A stretch of DNA of 64,000 bases, taken from Pollenia angustigena. Lineage: Eukaryota; Arthropoda; Insecta; Diptera; Polleniidae. The DNA is taken from NCBI GenBank assembly GCA_930367215.1, contig OV884057.1, positions 247,158,830 to 247,222,829 on the forward strand. The letters run 5' to 3'. Positions 42,450 through 53,300 of the stretch are shown here, in pieces. A program made the translations under genes and the position numbers. The notes beneath the pieces are model-generated. The model made no database searches. It saw nothing but the letters and a program-made list of their open reading frames with translations, and was not told the origin of the DNA. Position 1 is the stretch's first letter; every line of letters begins with the position of its first letter.

Positions 42450-42825
42450 GTCTTTACTTTCTGTTTCTGTTCTGTACCGTGCCGTTCTGTTTCGAAATTG
42501 TAATAGTTACTTTTTCGGTAGCAACTTATCAGCCATTTATGACAAATTTATTAGTTCTGCACCGTCCATTGTTTCGTTTTAATCACTTTAATGCAAATAA
42601 AGTTGAAGAAATTAAATTTTATGAATTCTTTAAATCAAAAATAGTTTATTTCAACATAAATATGTATTTTTTTTATTATTTATTTTGCTGTCACTTACAA
42701 TAACTTAACATTTTTTTGATTTTAAAAAACTGAACCGCAACAGAACAGAAAAACTAATCAATTTCACAGGTTTTTTAATAACAAAAACAAATCAGCTAAT
42801 TCGTAACAGAACAGAAAGTAAAGAC
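42450..42825. mobile_element. MITE with TA target
   Basis: The left end GTCTTTACTTTCTGTT and its right inverted copy are flanked by TA (42448-42449, 42826-42827). A second word 'ctgttctgt' repeats near each end. TA points to Tc1/mariner type. It abuts the preceding MITE's target site. Confidence 0.7.
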
Positions 42826-43042
42826 TAACTGAGCCTTTATTCTTTTTGTTATATTCGGAATTTATATTTAAATGTTGAATGTAATAAAAATGTTTTTTAT
42901 GTGATAATATCGTACAAATAGTAATATACATATGAAATGGTTTTTTTTTTTATTAACAATCACAAATATTGTGATATGAAAAATAAAAATATTATTTATT
43001 GTTTTGTAAAAATACTGCATTTTATTACTTAAAAATCAAAAT

Positions 43043-44442
43043 TTAGTTATCACTGCAATTGGTAAAGTATTGTGTATACAATTGTCTTACTTCTACGGCG
43101 TCCCTAGAAGCTCTATTTGAACCCATCCGACCTAAAGATCTCAGGCCATCGTGATTTTCCTCTCGCCATAGTCCAGGAACGACGGCCCCATCTGCACCTT
43201 CTCTGTCAATAAGGTCAGGCTGTACATACTTTGATGGTGCCCTTTCGCGCAAAAAATTATGTAAGCAAACCGTAGATTTTATAATGTTTATCACTGTTTC
43301 CTTGCTAGCAATTATTGGTTTGCGATAAATTCGAAAACGATTTGCCAATATTCCAAACGCATTCTCTACAACTCGTCTAGACCTGGATAGGTTTTTATTA
43401 AAAGTTTCCTGTTCAGGGGGCAGATTACCACAACTGCGTCCGGGATAAGGACGTAACAAATTTGTTCTTAGCGGAAAAGCTTCATCGCCAAGAAATACGT
43501 AGTCCGCTAATATATTGGTGTTAGGTAAATTTCTTGGGCCTGGAAATTGCATTTCTTCAGAATTATCAATTATTGCTTTTCCAAACTTGCAATTTCGAAA
43601 AATACCGCCATCACTATTGTGGCCTAAAGCTCCAATGTCAACCAACACAAATTTGTAATCCGCATCAGCTACAGCCATTAAAACTAAACTGTGCGTATGT
43701 TTATAATTAAACGTCAGTGAATTGTGATTCGGTAGTGCCTAAGAAAGATAAATATATTTACATATACATACATTTTTATTGTTTATTTGTTTATATTTAT
43801 TTATTGGTATCCATACTTGTATTACTACGTGTTTTCCATCAATTGCCCCTAAACAGTTGGGAAAACCCCAACGCGTGTAAAAATTGCAGGCAATATTTTC
43901 CCACATATTTCTTGATGGCTTCTGAAACACAAATTGCATTTTTTGCCATATTTTCTCTGTCGTTTCTTTTATTATTTGTGATGTAGTCGATGCACCAATA
44001 CGAAAGCCATAATATCCTATTGACTTCATTGAATCGCCGCTAGCCAAATATCTGCGAAAATTAAGTTTTGTTCCTTTTTAATATGTCATTTATGTATTAT
44101 ATATGAACATACATACCTTAATGTTAAGGACAACTTTTCTGCCGGCGTAATATGCTCTTGTTTACGAATAGGTACGCCACGCAAATCAGGCCCTAAAATT
44201 GCAAGGATTTCATTGAACGTAGTGGGGTCCATACGATGAAAATTAATAAACGATTCCACGTCATGAAGGCGCATCTCAGGAACAAGTGTGTGAAAAATAC
44301 CGTTTGTTCTTCTTTTCTGTAATATTTTTCTTACTGCTATTCTTTTCACTTTCAACCTTTTTTGATAAATTTGTTTTGCTAGTAAATGGGCTTTATGCAA
44401 TTCAATTAAAAATAATAAAATTAATTTTCTTCTTTCTTCCAT
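43043..44442 (-). CDS. HARBI1-like PIF/Harbinger transposase
   Basis: DDE nuclease that cuts and moves Harbinger elements. Three exons join in frame, 44442-44117, 44051-43817 and 43738-43043, with GT-AG introns, giving 418 residues. The N-terminal part has the helix-rich region SFINFHRMDPTTFNEILAIL and KLSLTLRYLASGDSMKSIGY (fused across the intron). The catalytic Asp is in NCLGAIDGKHVVIQ, the second in LVDIGALGHNSDGGIF, and the Glu in RRVVENAFGILANRFRIYRK, spaced as in DDE_Tnp_4 proteins. FNYKHTHSLVLMAVADADYK, DYVFLGDEAFPLRTNLLRPY and VCLHNFLRE are further family landmarks. The frame is uninterrupted and all three acidic residues are present, so activity is plausible. Confidence 0.92.
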
Positions 44443-44652
44443 TTTCTTAACACACTTTTATAAAAAAAACTAATAGTTTGCTAACTGTGCTGCCACTTTG
44501 TATAATCGTTTACATCTGTAAACCATATGGTAGCTTTGTTTGTCCGGACAAATTTTCCGAGATGGGTGAATCGTTCTGCAGAACACTCTCTTTAAAAAAA
44601 TTTTTGTCCGGTCAAAAATATTGTTCGGAACGCATGGGTGAATCGAGCTTTA

Positions 44653-44744
44653 ATGGCATGAGATTCGACTATTTCGAACAAATTTTCTTTGATAATATGT
44701 ATTCAACAGTGGCATGCCACTACTTGCATGTGTAAAGGCAGGGT
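44653..44744. repeat. right end of older MITE hosting the Harbinger
   Basis: 'ctacttgcatgtgtaaaggc' followed by AGGG matches the right end of the element at 5364-6069. The corresponding left part should lie before 40587, where 'ggcatgtgtaatcacaa' is seen. The Harbinger element therefore split this MITE. Confidence 0.6.
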
Positions 44745-44962
44745 ATGTAATGGTTTTGAACACTTTTGTACAAAAATTCATCATTCTTTCTGGGCATACA
44801 AATCATTAAAAAAACATCATAGATTCGCGGTTGTTCATTTTGGGAATATTGATGAAAAAAAATTATTTTTTAACAAAAAAATTTATTTTTATAAAGATTA
44901 ATTTATTAAAGAACAAAAAAGTTCATGTATTTAGTACCACAAGGTAAAACTAATAAAACTTA

Positions 44963-45231
44963 AGGCCCAACCATAATATGCATAGCCGTGCTTAACCTTC
45001 TGTCAAAAACCAACAAAAACTCTCCCAAATGTATTAAAAAAAACCAAAACAAAATAAAAAATATTTGTTTCCGTACGGAATGTGCGATCTGTTTCGCACT
45101 TTGCTTAAGCAAATGACAATTTCGCAAAACTTAACAAAAAGTTTCCTTAAGTTCAATATGGTTAGCCTCATGTGATTTACAAGTATTCGCACATTTGCTT
45201 AAGCCAACTTAAGCATATTGTGGTTGGGCCT
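44963..45231. mobile_element. 269-bp Harbinger-type MITE
   Basis: The ends AGGCCCAACCATAATATGCA and (inverted) AGGCCCAACCACAATATGCT have TTA on both sides (44960-44962, 45232-45234). The sequence is very similar to 42176-42446, including 'ttccgtacggaatgtgcgat'. Confidence 0.86.
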
Positions 45232-45235
45232 TTAG

Positions 45236-45766
45236 TCCTTGGATTACCGTCTTGGTCTGGCCAGATCAAATTTGTGTTTTTCTTGCAATATTTTTTAAAT
45301 ATAACAAAAAAAAAAAAAAAAAAAAAAAAATAGGGGCATGAGTTCTATAAATGATACGTGTTGAATCGAATTAAACTAATTTGGATTCGATTGGAGCAAA
45401 CTAGTGGCGTGAAATTCTATTTTTATGTAAAAGTCTATCAAATTACCGTCTTGGCCAGACCAAATTCTTGTTTTCTTGCAATATTTTTCAAATAGGACAG
45501 ATATCAAAAAACAGAAACGTGAATCAAGTTTGAATCAAATGTGTGGTAGATGAGAAAAAGCAATGTGCAAAATTTAAGACTACACATTCGATGACTTGCA
45601 TGTTAAATAAAATAATAAATTCGTATAATCTAGCATAATAAGCATACGTTCAATAAAAAATATATTTATTAACTTTGTATTTAATTGGGTTTTTAGCTGT
45701 TTTAATTGTGGTCTGCCCAGACCAAGAGGAGAACTAATTGGTAAAAAGTTACCGAGAATCCTAGGG
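45236..45766. mobile_element. possible piggyBac-like MITE
   Basis: The right end GAATCCTAGGG followed by TTAA (45767-45770) fits piggyBac termini. The left end (CCTTGGATTACCG) is a degraded match without a clean TTAA. Inside, 'ccgtcttgg...ccaga' blocks repeat at 45247 and 45446, and an inverted form lies near 45708. There is a poly-A tract at about 45306-45330. No transposase. Confidence 0.35.
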
Positions 45767-46599
45767 TTAAAGGCCGTTACACACTATCCCACAAAGTATT
45801 ACGTATTTTATGAAAACGCAACCCTGTAATGATAAGTTATTATTGTTTTTTGAAAATTTATAAACAATAATTAGATCAGGGGCATAATGTTAGGCTTGTG
45901 TCGTTCTTGAATGAATTACTTCAACTGAATGATTCACGTAAGTGAAAGAATTAAATATTTCCGTATTTTCTTTCCATTTCTTTCATCTTTTGTTTGTTAT
46001 GCTTTTTCTCTTCTATTTGTCATTTATTAAAATTTAGTTTTTTTAATTACTTCGTCAAAAATTACATCTTTCAAAACCAATCTGAATTTTTACATACGAA
46101 AGCATCCTAATTGTGTGCGTATTTAACATATTTCTAAAACAACTCTTTAACATTGAAACTAAAATCTAATTTCAATTTACTATAAAAACACGTTTTTTTC
46201 AAATATAAATTTATTCATTCCTCAAAAGCACTAGCCACTTCATTCTGAAAGCTGTGTGAAAGAAAATAATGAATTAGTTCACTTAACTTTTCTGAAAGAG
46301 AATGAAAGATTCACATAAATGAAAGATTTTGCCCAATACTACATAATGTTATTCATTAATTTTAAGTCAATATTGTTATTAGTTAGTAAGGATAATGTCC
46401 ATTGATTAAATAAATAAAACATAAACATAAAAAAGGCTAACGCAAATTCGTTTTCACCTCCGTTTTAAACAAATAGCGAACGCCAATCGTCGCCAAAATA
46501 AGAATGAAAAATTTGTACGAAATAGGATTTTGTTGTTTATTGGCAAAACGGAAACAGAAATAAAGTGTGTGCTTGCCAGTGCTGCCAAAACAAAAAAAA

Positions 46600-47105
46600 A
46601 ACTCATTAAAATTCAATAACAAAACGTCCGTCTGTTAAAAACACGCTCACTTTCGAAAAACTCAAAAGAAATAAACAAACTTGGTGTCAAATTGCTTGTA
46701 GTTATACTAAGCAGTTTGGGATTGAAATCCAGCAAAATCGGTTCAGTAGGATCAGAGCTATGAATCAAAATGTGGAACCAACACCTAAAAAAAAAAAAAA
46801 TTAGAACAATGCACAGAATGATATAAGATTTTGCAAAACTTCGTTTTATTCGACTGGAAATCACGTGAAGATCCGTCCATAATTTACCTTGGTCCCATAT
46901 AATCCCTATTCCCGGAACACAGTATAGTACGCCTAAAACCCTAACTACCAATGCTATCATAACAAATTTTGGTATGTCACAGCTAAATAGGACTAATAAA
47001 AACCCTGTAAAGTTTCGTGAAGATCGGTCCTTAATTTACCCTAGGCCCCATATAAAGCCCACTCTGGTAAAATAATTAAATACGCCCAAAACCGTAGTAG
47101 ATGTT
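46600..47105 (+). repeat. common fly repeat, left flank of LOA copy 1
   Basis: 'aaaacacgctcactttcgaa' and 'ggttcagtaggatcagagct' match 58558 onward, followed by one and a half of the roughly 152-bp units seen there. The LOA element inserted in it near 47106. Confidence 0.75.
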
Positions 47106-47571
47106 ATTATTTCCACCACTACTATGGATAACAATCTTGAAGCGATGTGGTGGCTTACGTCCTGGCTGTGGTTCGTGTCTTGATCCGGGCATTTTGCCAG
47201 CATCTGGTGATTCCCGAGATGAGGGCAGTGAACTTAAAGGCCTTGGCAACGAAAGGTTATCCATCCCCTAAACCGAGGTGTTATGCGAACCGTGCCTATC
47301 GGTTGGTTTGCAGTCAGGGGTTACCGACTGTATTATCACGGAGCTTTGCTGATACCTGGGCACCTGAGCAAATAGACTACGCCCTTACCGCGTTATTGGG
47401 GGCTATAACGTGGCGGACCTCCAGATCCCCTACACTCGTGGGACCAAACAGCAAGATGACTACTCCTTTTAAAAACAACAAAAACAAAACAAACAACAAA
47501 CTAACAATGGCACGGAACAGGACACGAAAAGGACCAATGACAAGGAAAATGAGACGAAGACGATCCCGTCG

Positions 47572-48917
47572 ATGGCTGTATCAGTCTCGACACCTAACAG
47601 CGGCGATGTACCTCTGTCTTTCGCGCCAAGTACATCAAAAGCCGCATCAGCCCTTTCCGCCAGAGCGGATAAAGCCCATGCTTCTGGTACTGTAAAGTTG
47701 GAAATGACAAAGTCGTCCAACAAAGCAGCCTCCCATATGCCTATTGTGCAAAGAGGGACGGAGATGATTACATCCTGTCCCACTTCTGTACCTCCCCCCG
47801 CCAACTCCGGCGTCACTAAGAAGACACCTCGGCATAAAAATCCTTCCAAGAGGGCATCTAACTCAAGGCGTGCTGCCTTGCGTGTTATCGAGCTATTCGG
47901 CTCCAAAGATGCCAATGAGCTTTCTGCAGAACAGGAAGCTTCATTGGCATGGGCTAAGGCCCTTACTGCTGGGCTTCAAAGCGTTTCACCTCCTGCCCCT
48001 GCAAAGGCAATGCCTAAACGGCAACGTTCGGAGGAAGAAGCGACAGCCGTAAGACAGCAACCAGGGACAAAACGTCCCAAGTACGCACCAAAGTCGACTA
48101 ATAGGTCCTACAGCGAGGTGGCGAAAGACCATCTTGTTAGGGCTATTATAGACAGAAGTGCTGCTGATGGCTCCATCTCCCACTCTAGGTGGGACTTGGT
48201 GAAGCAGCAAATGATGGGTGTCTTTTGGAAGATCCTTAGTGAGAATCCAGGAGCACCCCCGCAATGCGACGATGCTGGCTGGTACCAGGGTCAAGTTAAG
48301 CTGATGGCGTGTGTGGATGAGCGCTCTGCACTTCTGCTGAAGCTTGCCATTGGAGCGATTGGCGAAATATGGGAAGGTGCTAGGCTCGACGTGGTTTTGG
48401 TGAGTGAGATACCACGGAGACCTACATCCATCGTCACCATTCCAGCGGAACCCCCTGCACCGGAGGAAATCTTGAAGATTATTCAGTGCTGCAACCCCCA
48501 ACTTCCCACTCATAACTGGAAAGTTGTCAAGGTTCCAGCAGCTGAAGGATCCTCAAGAACGGCGATCGTAGTCCTGAATCAGGACTCTTTGAAGCCACTG
48601 AGGGAGAAACAGGGCAAGATTTACTATGGTTTCAGTACCATCTTGCCCCGTGTCTACCGAGGTGATGACAACGGCGATACGCTCCGAAGGTTGTGGAGCC
48701 TACGCAGTCTGCGGACTGCACGAATGACGCTTCCGTTCATTCATGTGACAATGAAGACACCCCGTCCGTCTCTGACATGCTGGGTGACCTCTTTGAACGC
48801 ATGGGTGAATTGGCTGATGAGGACGCCCTCCTGGAATCAGATCAGGAGGACGCCAATGTCACGGTCGTAAATACTGGACATGGTGAAGGTGACGCAGATA
48901 AACCTTCACCACTCTAA
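47572..48917 (+). pseudogene. LOA ORF1 (gag-like), frameshifted
   Basis: A roughly 430-residue gag-like protein of a non-LTR retrotransposon, expected to bind element RNA. The frame from 47572 encodes a basic and Ser/Ala/Pro-rich N-terminus (KKTPRHKNPSKRASNSRRAA), then a globular part with LALKL-like helices and WKVVKVPAAEGSSRTAIVVL, LREKQGKIYYGFSTILPR, resembling the DUF4780 domain of LOA/R1-type ORF1 proteins. Near 48670-48690 the sensible reading moves to another frame (DMLGDLFERMGELADEDALL), ending at 48917, which indicates a frameshift. The start may lie further upstream. The tail overlaps ORF2 by about 38 bp. Copy 2 has the same break. Confidence 0.7.
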
Positions 48918-50302
48918 GGCAGCATCCGCTGCACTGCTCCTCCGGGTGGTAGAGAGAGAGGAGGAGCTAATAATGATCCAAGAGCCATGGATCCACAAGG
49001 ATCGGGTTTGCGGATTAAACCTCAAGGGCTATAAGCTCCTATATGCCAAAACAACAGGTAAAATTAGATCTTGTATTTTGGCTAAAAACACGCTGGATAT
49101 CTTCATTCTTTCTGATTTCAGTGATGAAGACACAACTTCAGCGGCCTTTGAGATGGGCGACATGTCGATCTGGATCGTCTCGGGCTATATGGCGCATGAC
49201 CAGGACAATGAGCCACCTAATAGGCTTGTTCGTGGCTTGATAGCCAAAGCCGGCTCCATGGGTACCCGGTGGTTATCTGTGCTGACGCTAACGCGCACCA
49301 CATCACGTGGGGCAGCTCAACACCAACACTAGAGGTGAGTCGCTATTTTCTTTTATCTGTAGCAGTAATTTGGAAATAGCAAACATAGGCGCGGAACCTA
49401 CGTTCATTGTAGCTAATAGGCAGGAGGTTCTTGATGTGACAGCTCGGAACACTCCGACTTAATAAGTAACTGGGCGGTCTCAAATGACTGTTCTTTTTCG
49501 GACCACAGGTATGTTGAGTTTCAATTAGGTCCACCCCCCTTGGGGGTGTGTACTTTTGTGAATAGGAGGAGAACGAGGTGGGACTATCAGGCTAGTCTAC
49601 TCGCTGATTCTCTGGGCTCAGTCCCTGTCATTAGTGGCATTACGGAGACTGAAATGGCAGTGGAGTTCCTATCGGGGGCACTGCGTCAGGCAACGGCACT
49701 GGCTTGTAGGCCAGTGGTTAGGAAGAAGGGGGGCAAGCCACCATGGTGGAGCCCTGAGATTGCACAGTCTCGCAGAGACTGTCGTAGGTTATTCAATATG
49801 GCTAAACGACTGGGAAACTGGTCGGATTATAAGTCGGCATTGAATAGGTTCAAAAATTTGGTTAGATCGGCAAAACGGAATGCCTGGAGGAACTTCTGCA
49901 GCGGCGTGGAAGGCTCCTCTGAGACAAACCGGTTGCGCAAAATAATGGCTTCATGCCCGGCTGTCCCTAGCTTCATTCAGAAAGCTGATGGTAGCTGGAC
50001 TACAAATAGTCAGGAGACGCTGGAGGTGTTAATTGACACGCACTTTCCTGGCAATTCCCTTCCAACACCACGGAAGATCAACTGCTTATCAGAGCCTGGA
50101 CCCGTGTCCATTTCTTTGTGCTATGATAGGCTCAATTGGGCGATGAGGAGCTTCGACTCCTTTAAGGCTCCTGGTCCGGACGGTATTATTCCAGCCGACC
50201 TTCAAAAGAATGCGGGGCTTCTGATTCCTTGGCTGTCCGCTATTTATACGGAATGTATTAGATTCTCGTACGTTCCCATCCGATGGACTAGATGTAGGGT
50301 TG
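48880..50302 (+). pseudogene. LOA ORF2 5' part (endonuclease, start of RT)
   Basis: It encodes the start of the pol protein: an APE-type endonuclease (VTQINLHHSKAASAALLLRV, then MIQEPWIHK and ILAKNTLDIFILSDF). The frame breaks near 49260-49330 (the expected DANAHH motif is in a shifted frame), and several stops lie between 49330 and 49540. Further on, SFDSFKAPGPDGIIPADLQK and the start of the RT fingers (TECIRFSYVPIRWTRCRVV) are open until the duplication junction. Not functional. Confidence 0.82.
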
Positions 50303-53300
50303 TTTCTAAAACAACTCTTTAACATTGAAACTAAAATCTAATTTCAATTTACTATAAAAACACGTTTTTTTCAAATATAAATTTATTCATTCCTCAAAAG
50401 CACTAGCCACTTCATTCTGAAAGCTGTGTGAAAGAAAATAATGAATTAGTTCACTTAACTTTTCTGAAAGAGAATGAAAGATTCACATAAATGAAAGATT
50501 TTGCCCAATACTACATAATGTTATTCATTAATTTTAAGTCAATATTGTTATTAGTTAGTAAGGATAATGTCCATTGATTAAATAAATAAAACATAAACAT
50601 AAAAAAGGCTAACGCAAATTCGTTTTCACCTCCGTTTTAAACAAATAGCGAACGCCAATCGTCGCCAAAATAAGAATGAAAAATTAATGTTTGTACGAAA
50701 AAGGATTTTGTTGTTTATTGGCAAAATGGAAACAGAAATAAAGTGTGTGCTTGCCAGTGCTGCCAAAACAAAAAAAAAAACTCATTAAAATTCAATAACA
50801 AAACGCCCGTCTGTTAAAAACACGCTCACTTTCGAAAAACTCAAAAGAAATAAACAAACTTGGTGTCAAATTGCTTGTAGTTATACTAAGCAGTTTGGGA
50901 TTGAAATCCAGCAAAATCGGTTCAGTAGGATCAGAGCTATGAATCAAAATGTGGAACCAACACCTAAAAAAAAAAAATTAGAACAATGCACAGAATGATA
51001 TAAGATTTTGCAAAACTTCGTTTTATTCGACTGGAAATCACGTGAAGATCCGTCCATAATTTACCTTGGTCCCATATAAGCCCTATTCCCGGAACACAGT
51101 ATAGTACGCCTAAAACCCTAACTACCAATGCTATCATAACAAATTTTGGTATGTCACAGCTAAATAGGACTAATAAAAACCCTGTAAAGTTTCGTGAAGA
51201 TCGGTCCTTAATTTACCCTAGGCCCCATATAAAGCCCACTCTGGTAAAATAATTAAATACGCCCAAAACCGTAGTAGATGTTATTATTTCCACCACTACT
51301 ATGGATAACAATCTTGAAGCGATGTGGTGGCTTACGTCCTGGCTGTGGTTCGTGTCTTGATCCGGGCATTTTGCCAGCATCTGGTGATTCCCGAGATGAG
51401 GGCAGTGAACTTAAAGGCCTTGGCAACGAAAGGTTATCCATCCCCTAAACCGAGGTGTTATGCGAACCGTGCCTATCGGTTGGTTTGCAGTCAGGGGTTA
51501 CCGACTGTATTATCACGGAGCTTTGCTGATACCTGGGCACCTGAGCAAATAGACTACGCCCTTACCGCGTTATTGGGGGCTATAACGTGGCGGACCTCCA
51601 GATCCCCTACACTCGTGGGACCAAACAGCAAGATGACTACTCCTTTTAAAAACAACAAAAACAAAACAAACAACAAACTAACAATGGCACGGAACAGGAC
51701 ACGAAAAGGACCAATGACAAGGAAAATGAGACGAAGACGATCCCGTCGATGGCTGTATCAGTCTCGACACCTAACAGCGGCGATGTACCTCTGTCTTTCG
51801 CGCCAAGTACATCAAAAGCCGCATCAGCCCTTTCCGCCAGAGCGGATAAAGCCCATGCTTCTGGTACTGTAAAGTTGGAAATGACAAAGTCGTCCAACAA
51901 AGCAGCCTCCCATATGCCTATTGTGCAAAGAGGGACGGAGATGATTACATCCTGTCCCACTTCTGTACCTCCCCCCGCCAACTCCGGCGTCACTAAGAAG
52001 ACACCTCGGCATAAAAATCCTTCCAAGAGGGCATCTAACTCAAGGCGTGCTGCCTTGCGTGTTATCGAGCTATTCGGCTCCAAAGATGCCAATGAGCTTT
52101 CTGCAGAACAGGAAGCTTCATTGGCATGGGCTAAGGCCCTTACTGCTGGGCTTCAAAGCGTTTCACCTCCTGCCCCTGCAAAGGCAATGCCTAAACGGCA
52201 ACGTTCGGAGGAAGAAGCGACAGCCGTAAGACAGCAACCAGGGACAAAACGTCCCAAGTACGCACCAAAGTCGACTAATAGGTCCTACAGCGAGGTGGCG
52301 AAAGACCATCTTGTTAGGGCTATTATAGACAGAAGTGCTGCTGATGGCTCCATCTCCCACTCTAGGTGGGACTTGGTGAAGCAGCAAATGATGGGTGTCT
52401 TTTGGAAGATCCTTAGTGAGAATCCAGGAGCACCCCCGCAATGCGACGATGCTGGCTGGTACCAGGGTCAAGTTAAGCTGATGGCGTGTGTGGATGAGCG
52501 CTCTGCACTTCTGCTGAAGCTTGCCATTGGAGCGATTGGCGAAATATGGGAAGGTGCTAGGCTCGACGTGGTTTTGGTGAGTGAGATACCACGGAGACCT
52601 ACATCCATCGTCACCATTCCAGCGGAACCCCCTGCACCGGAGGAAATCTTGAAGATTATTCAGTGCTGCAACCCCCAACTTCCCACTCATAACTGGAAAG
52701 TTGTCAAGGTTCCAGCAGCTGAAGGATCCTCAAGAACGGCGATCGTAGTCCTGAATCAGGACTCTTTGAAGCCACTGAGGGAGAAACAGGGCAAGATTTA
52801 CTATGGTTTCAGTACCATCTTGCCCCGTGTCTACCGAGGTGATGACAACGGCGATACGCTCCGAAGGTTGTGGAGCCTACGCAGTCTGCGGACTGCACGA
52901 ATGACGCTTCCGTTCATTCATGTGACAATGAAGACACCCCGTCCGTCTCTGACATGCTGGGTGACCTCTTTGAACGCATGGGTGAATTGGCTGATGAGGA
53001 CGCCCTCCTGGAATCAGATCAGGAGGACGCCAATGTCACGGTCGTAAATACTGGACATGGTGAAGGTGACGCAGATAAACCTTCACCACTCTAAGGCAGC
53101 ATCCGCTGCACTGCTCCTCCGGGTGGTAGAGAGAGAGGAGGAGCTAATAATGATCCAAGAGCCATGGATCCACAAGGATCGGGTTTGCGGATTAAACCTC
53201 AAGGGCTATAAGCTCCTATATGCCAAAACAACAGGTAAAATTAGATCTTGTATTTTGGCTAAAAACACGCTGGATATCTTCATTCTTTCTGATTTCAGTG

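Larger units (their letters stand above)
40590..44649. mobile_element. complete PIF/Harbinger transposon
   Basis: The ends begin AGCTCGATTCACCCATGCGT on both sides and continue with two or three mismatches over 47 bp through CCGAACAA and GTCCGGAC-like sequence. They are flanked by TTA (40587-40589, 44650-44652), the standard Harbinger target. The 4060-bp body encodes the two proteins required by the superfamily in convergent orientation: an MADF/Myb-like DNA-binding protein (plus strand) and a HARBI1-like DDE nuclease (minus strand), both with intact frames. Between the genes sit three MITE-like insertions (41829, 42176, 42450). It inserted into an older MITE related to 5364-6069, whose end is at about 44744. 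Confidence 0.93.
46131..50302 (+). repeat. segmental tandem duplication, unit 1
   Basis: This block, about 0.97 kb of left flank plus the 5' 3.2 kb of a LOA retrotransposon, is repeated head-to-tail at 50303-54462. The junction at about 50303 joins the reverse transcriptase region ('gatgtagggttg') to the flank start ('tttctaaaacaac') with 3 bp of TTT microhomology. The two units differ only by a few substitutions and indels. Confidence 0.93.
47106..50302 (+). mobile_element. LOA-clade retrotransposon, truncated copy 1
   Basis: It contains ORF1 and the start of ORF2 up to early reverse transcriptase, then ends abruptly at the duplication junction, not at a natural 3' end. A candidate target duplication, TAGATGTT (47098-47105), is matched by TAGATATT after the other copy's 3' end (56316-56323), with one mismatch. 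Confidence 0.85.

Noticed and set aside
47147..47695. 182-codon plus-strand frame at the LOA 5' end
   Set aside because: The composition switches abruptly to Arg-rich where it overlaps ORF1 in another frame. It looks like 5' UTR plus a frame shadow.
47469..47915. 148-codon minus-strand frame opposite LOA ORF1 (and its copy at 51646-52092)
   Set aside because: It is the complement of a better-supported gag-like ORF1 and has no recognisable domain.
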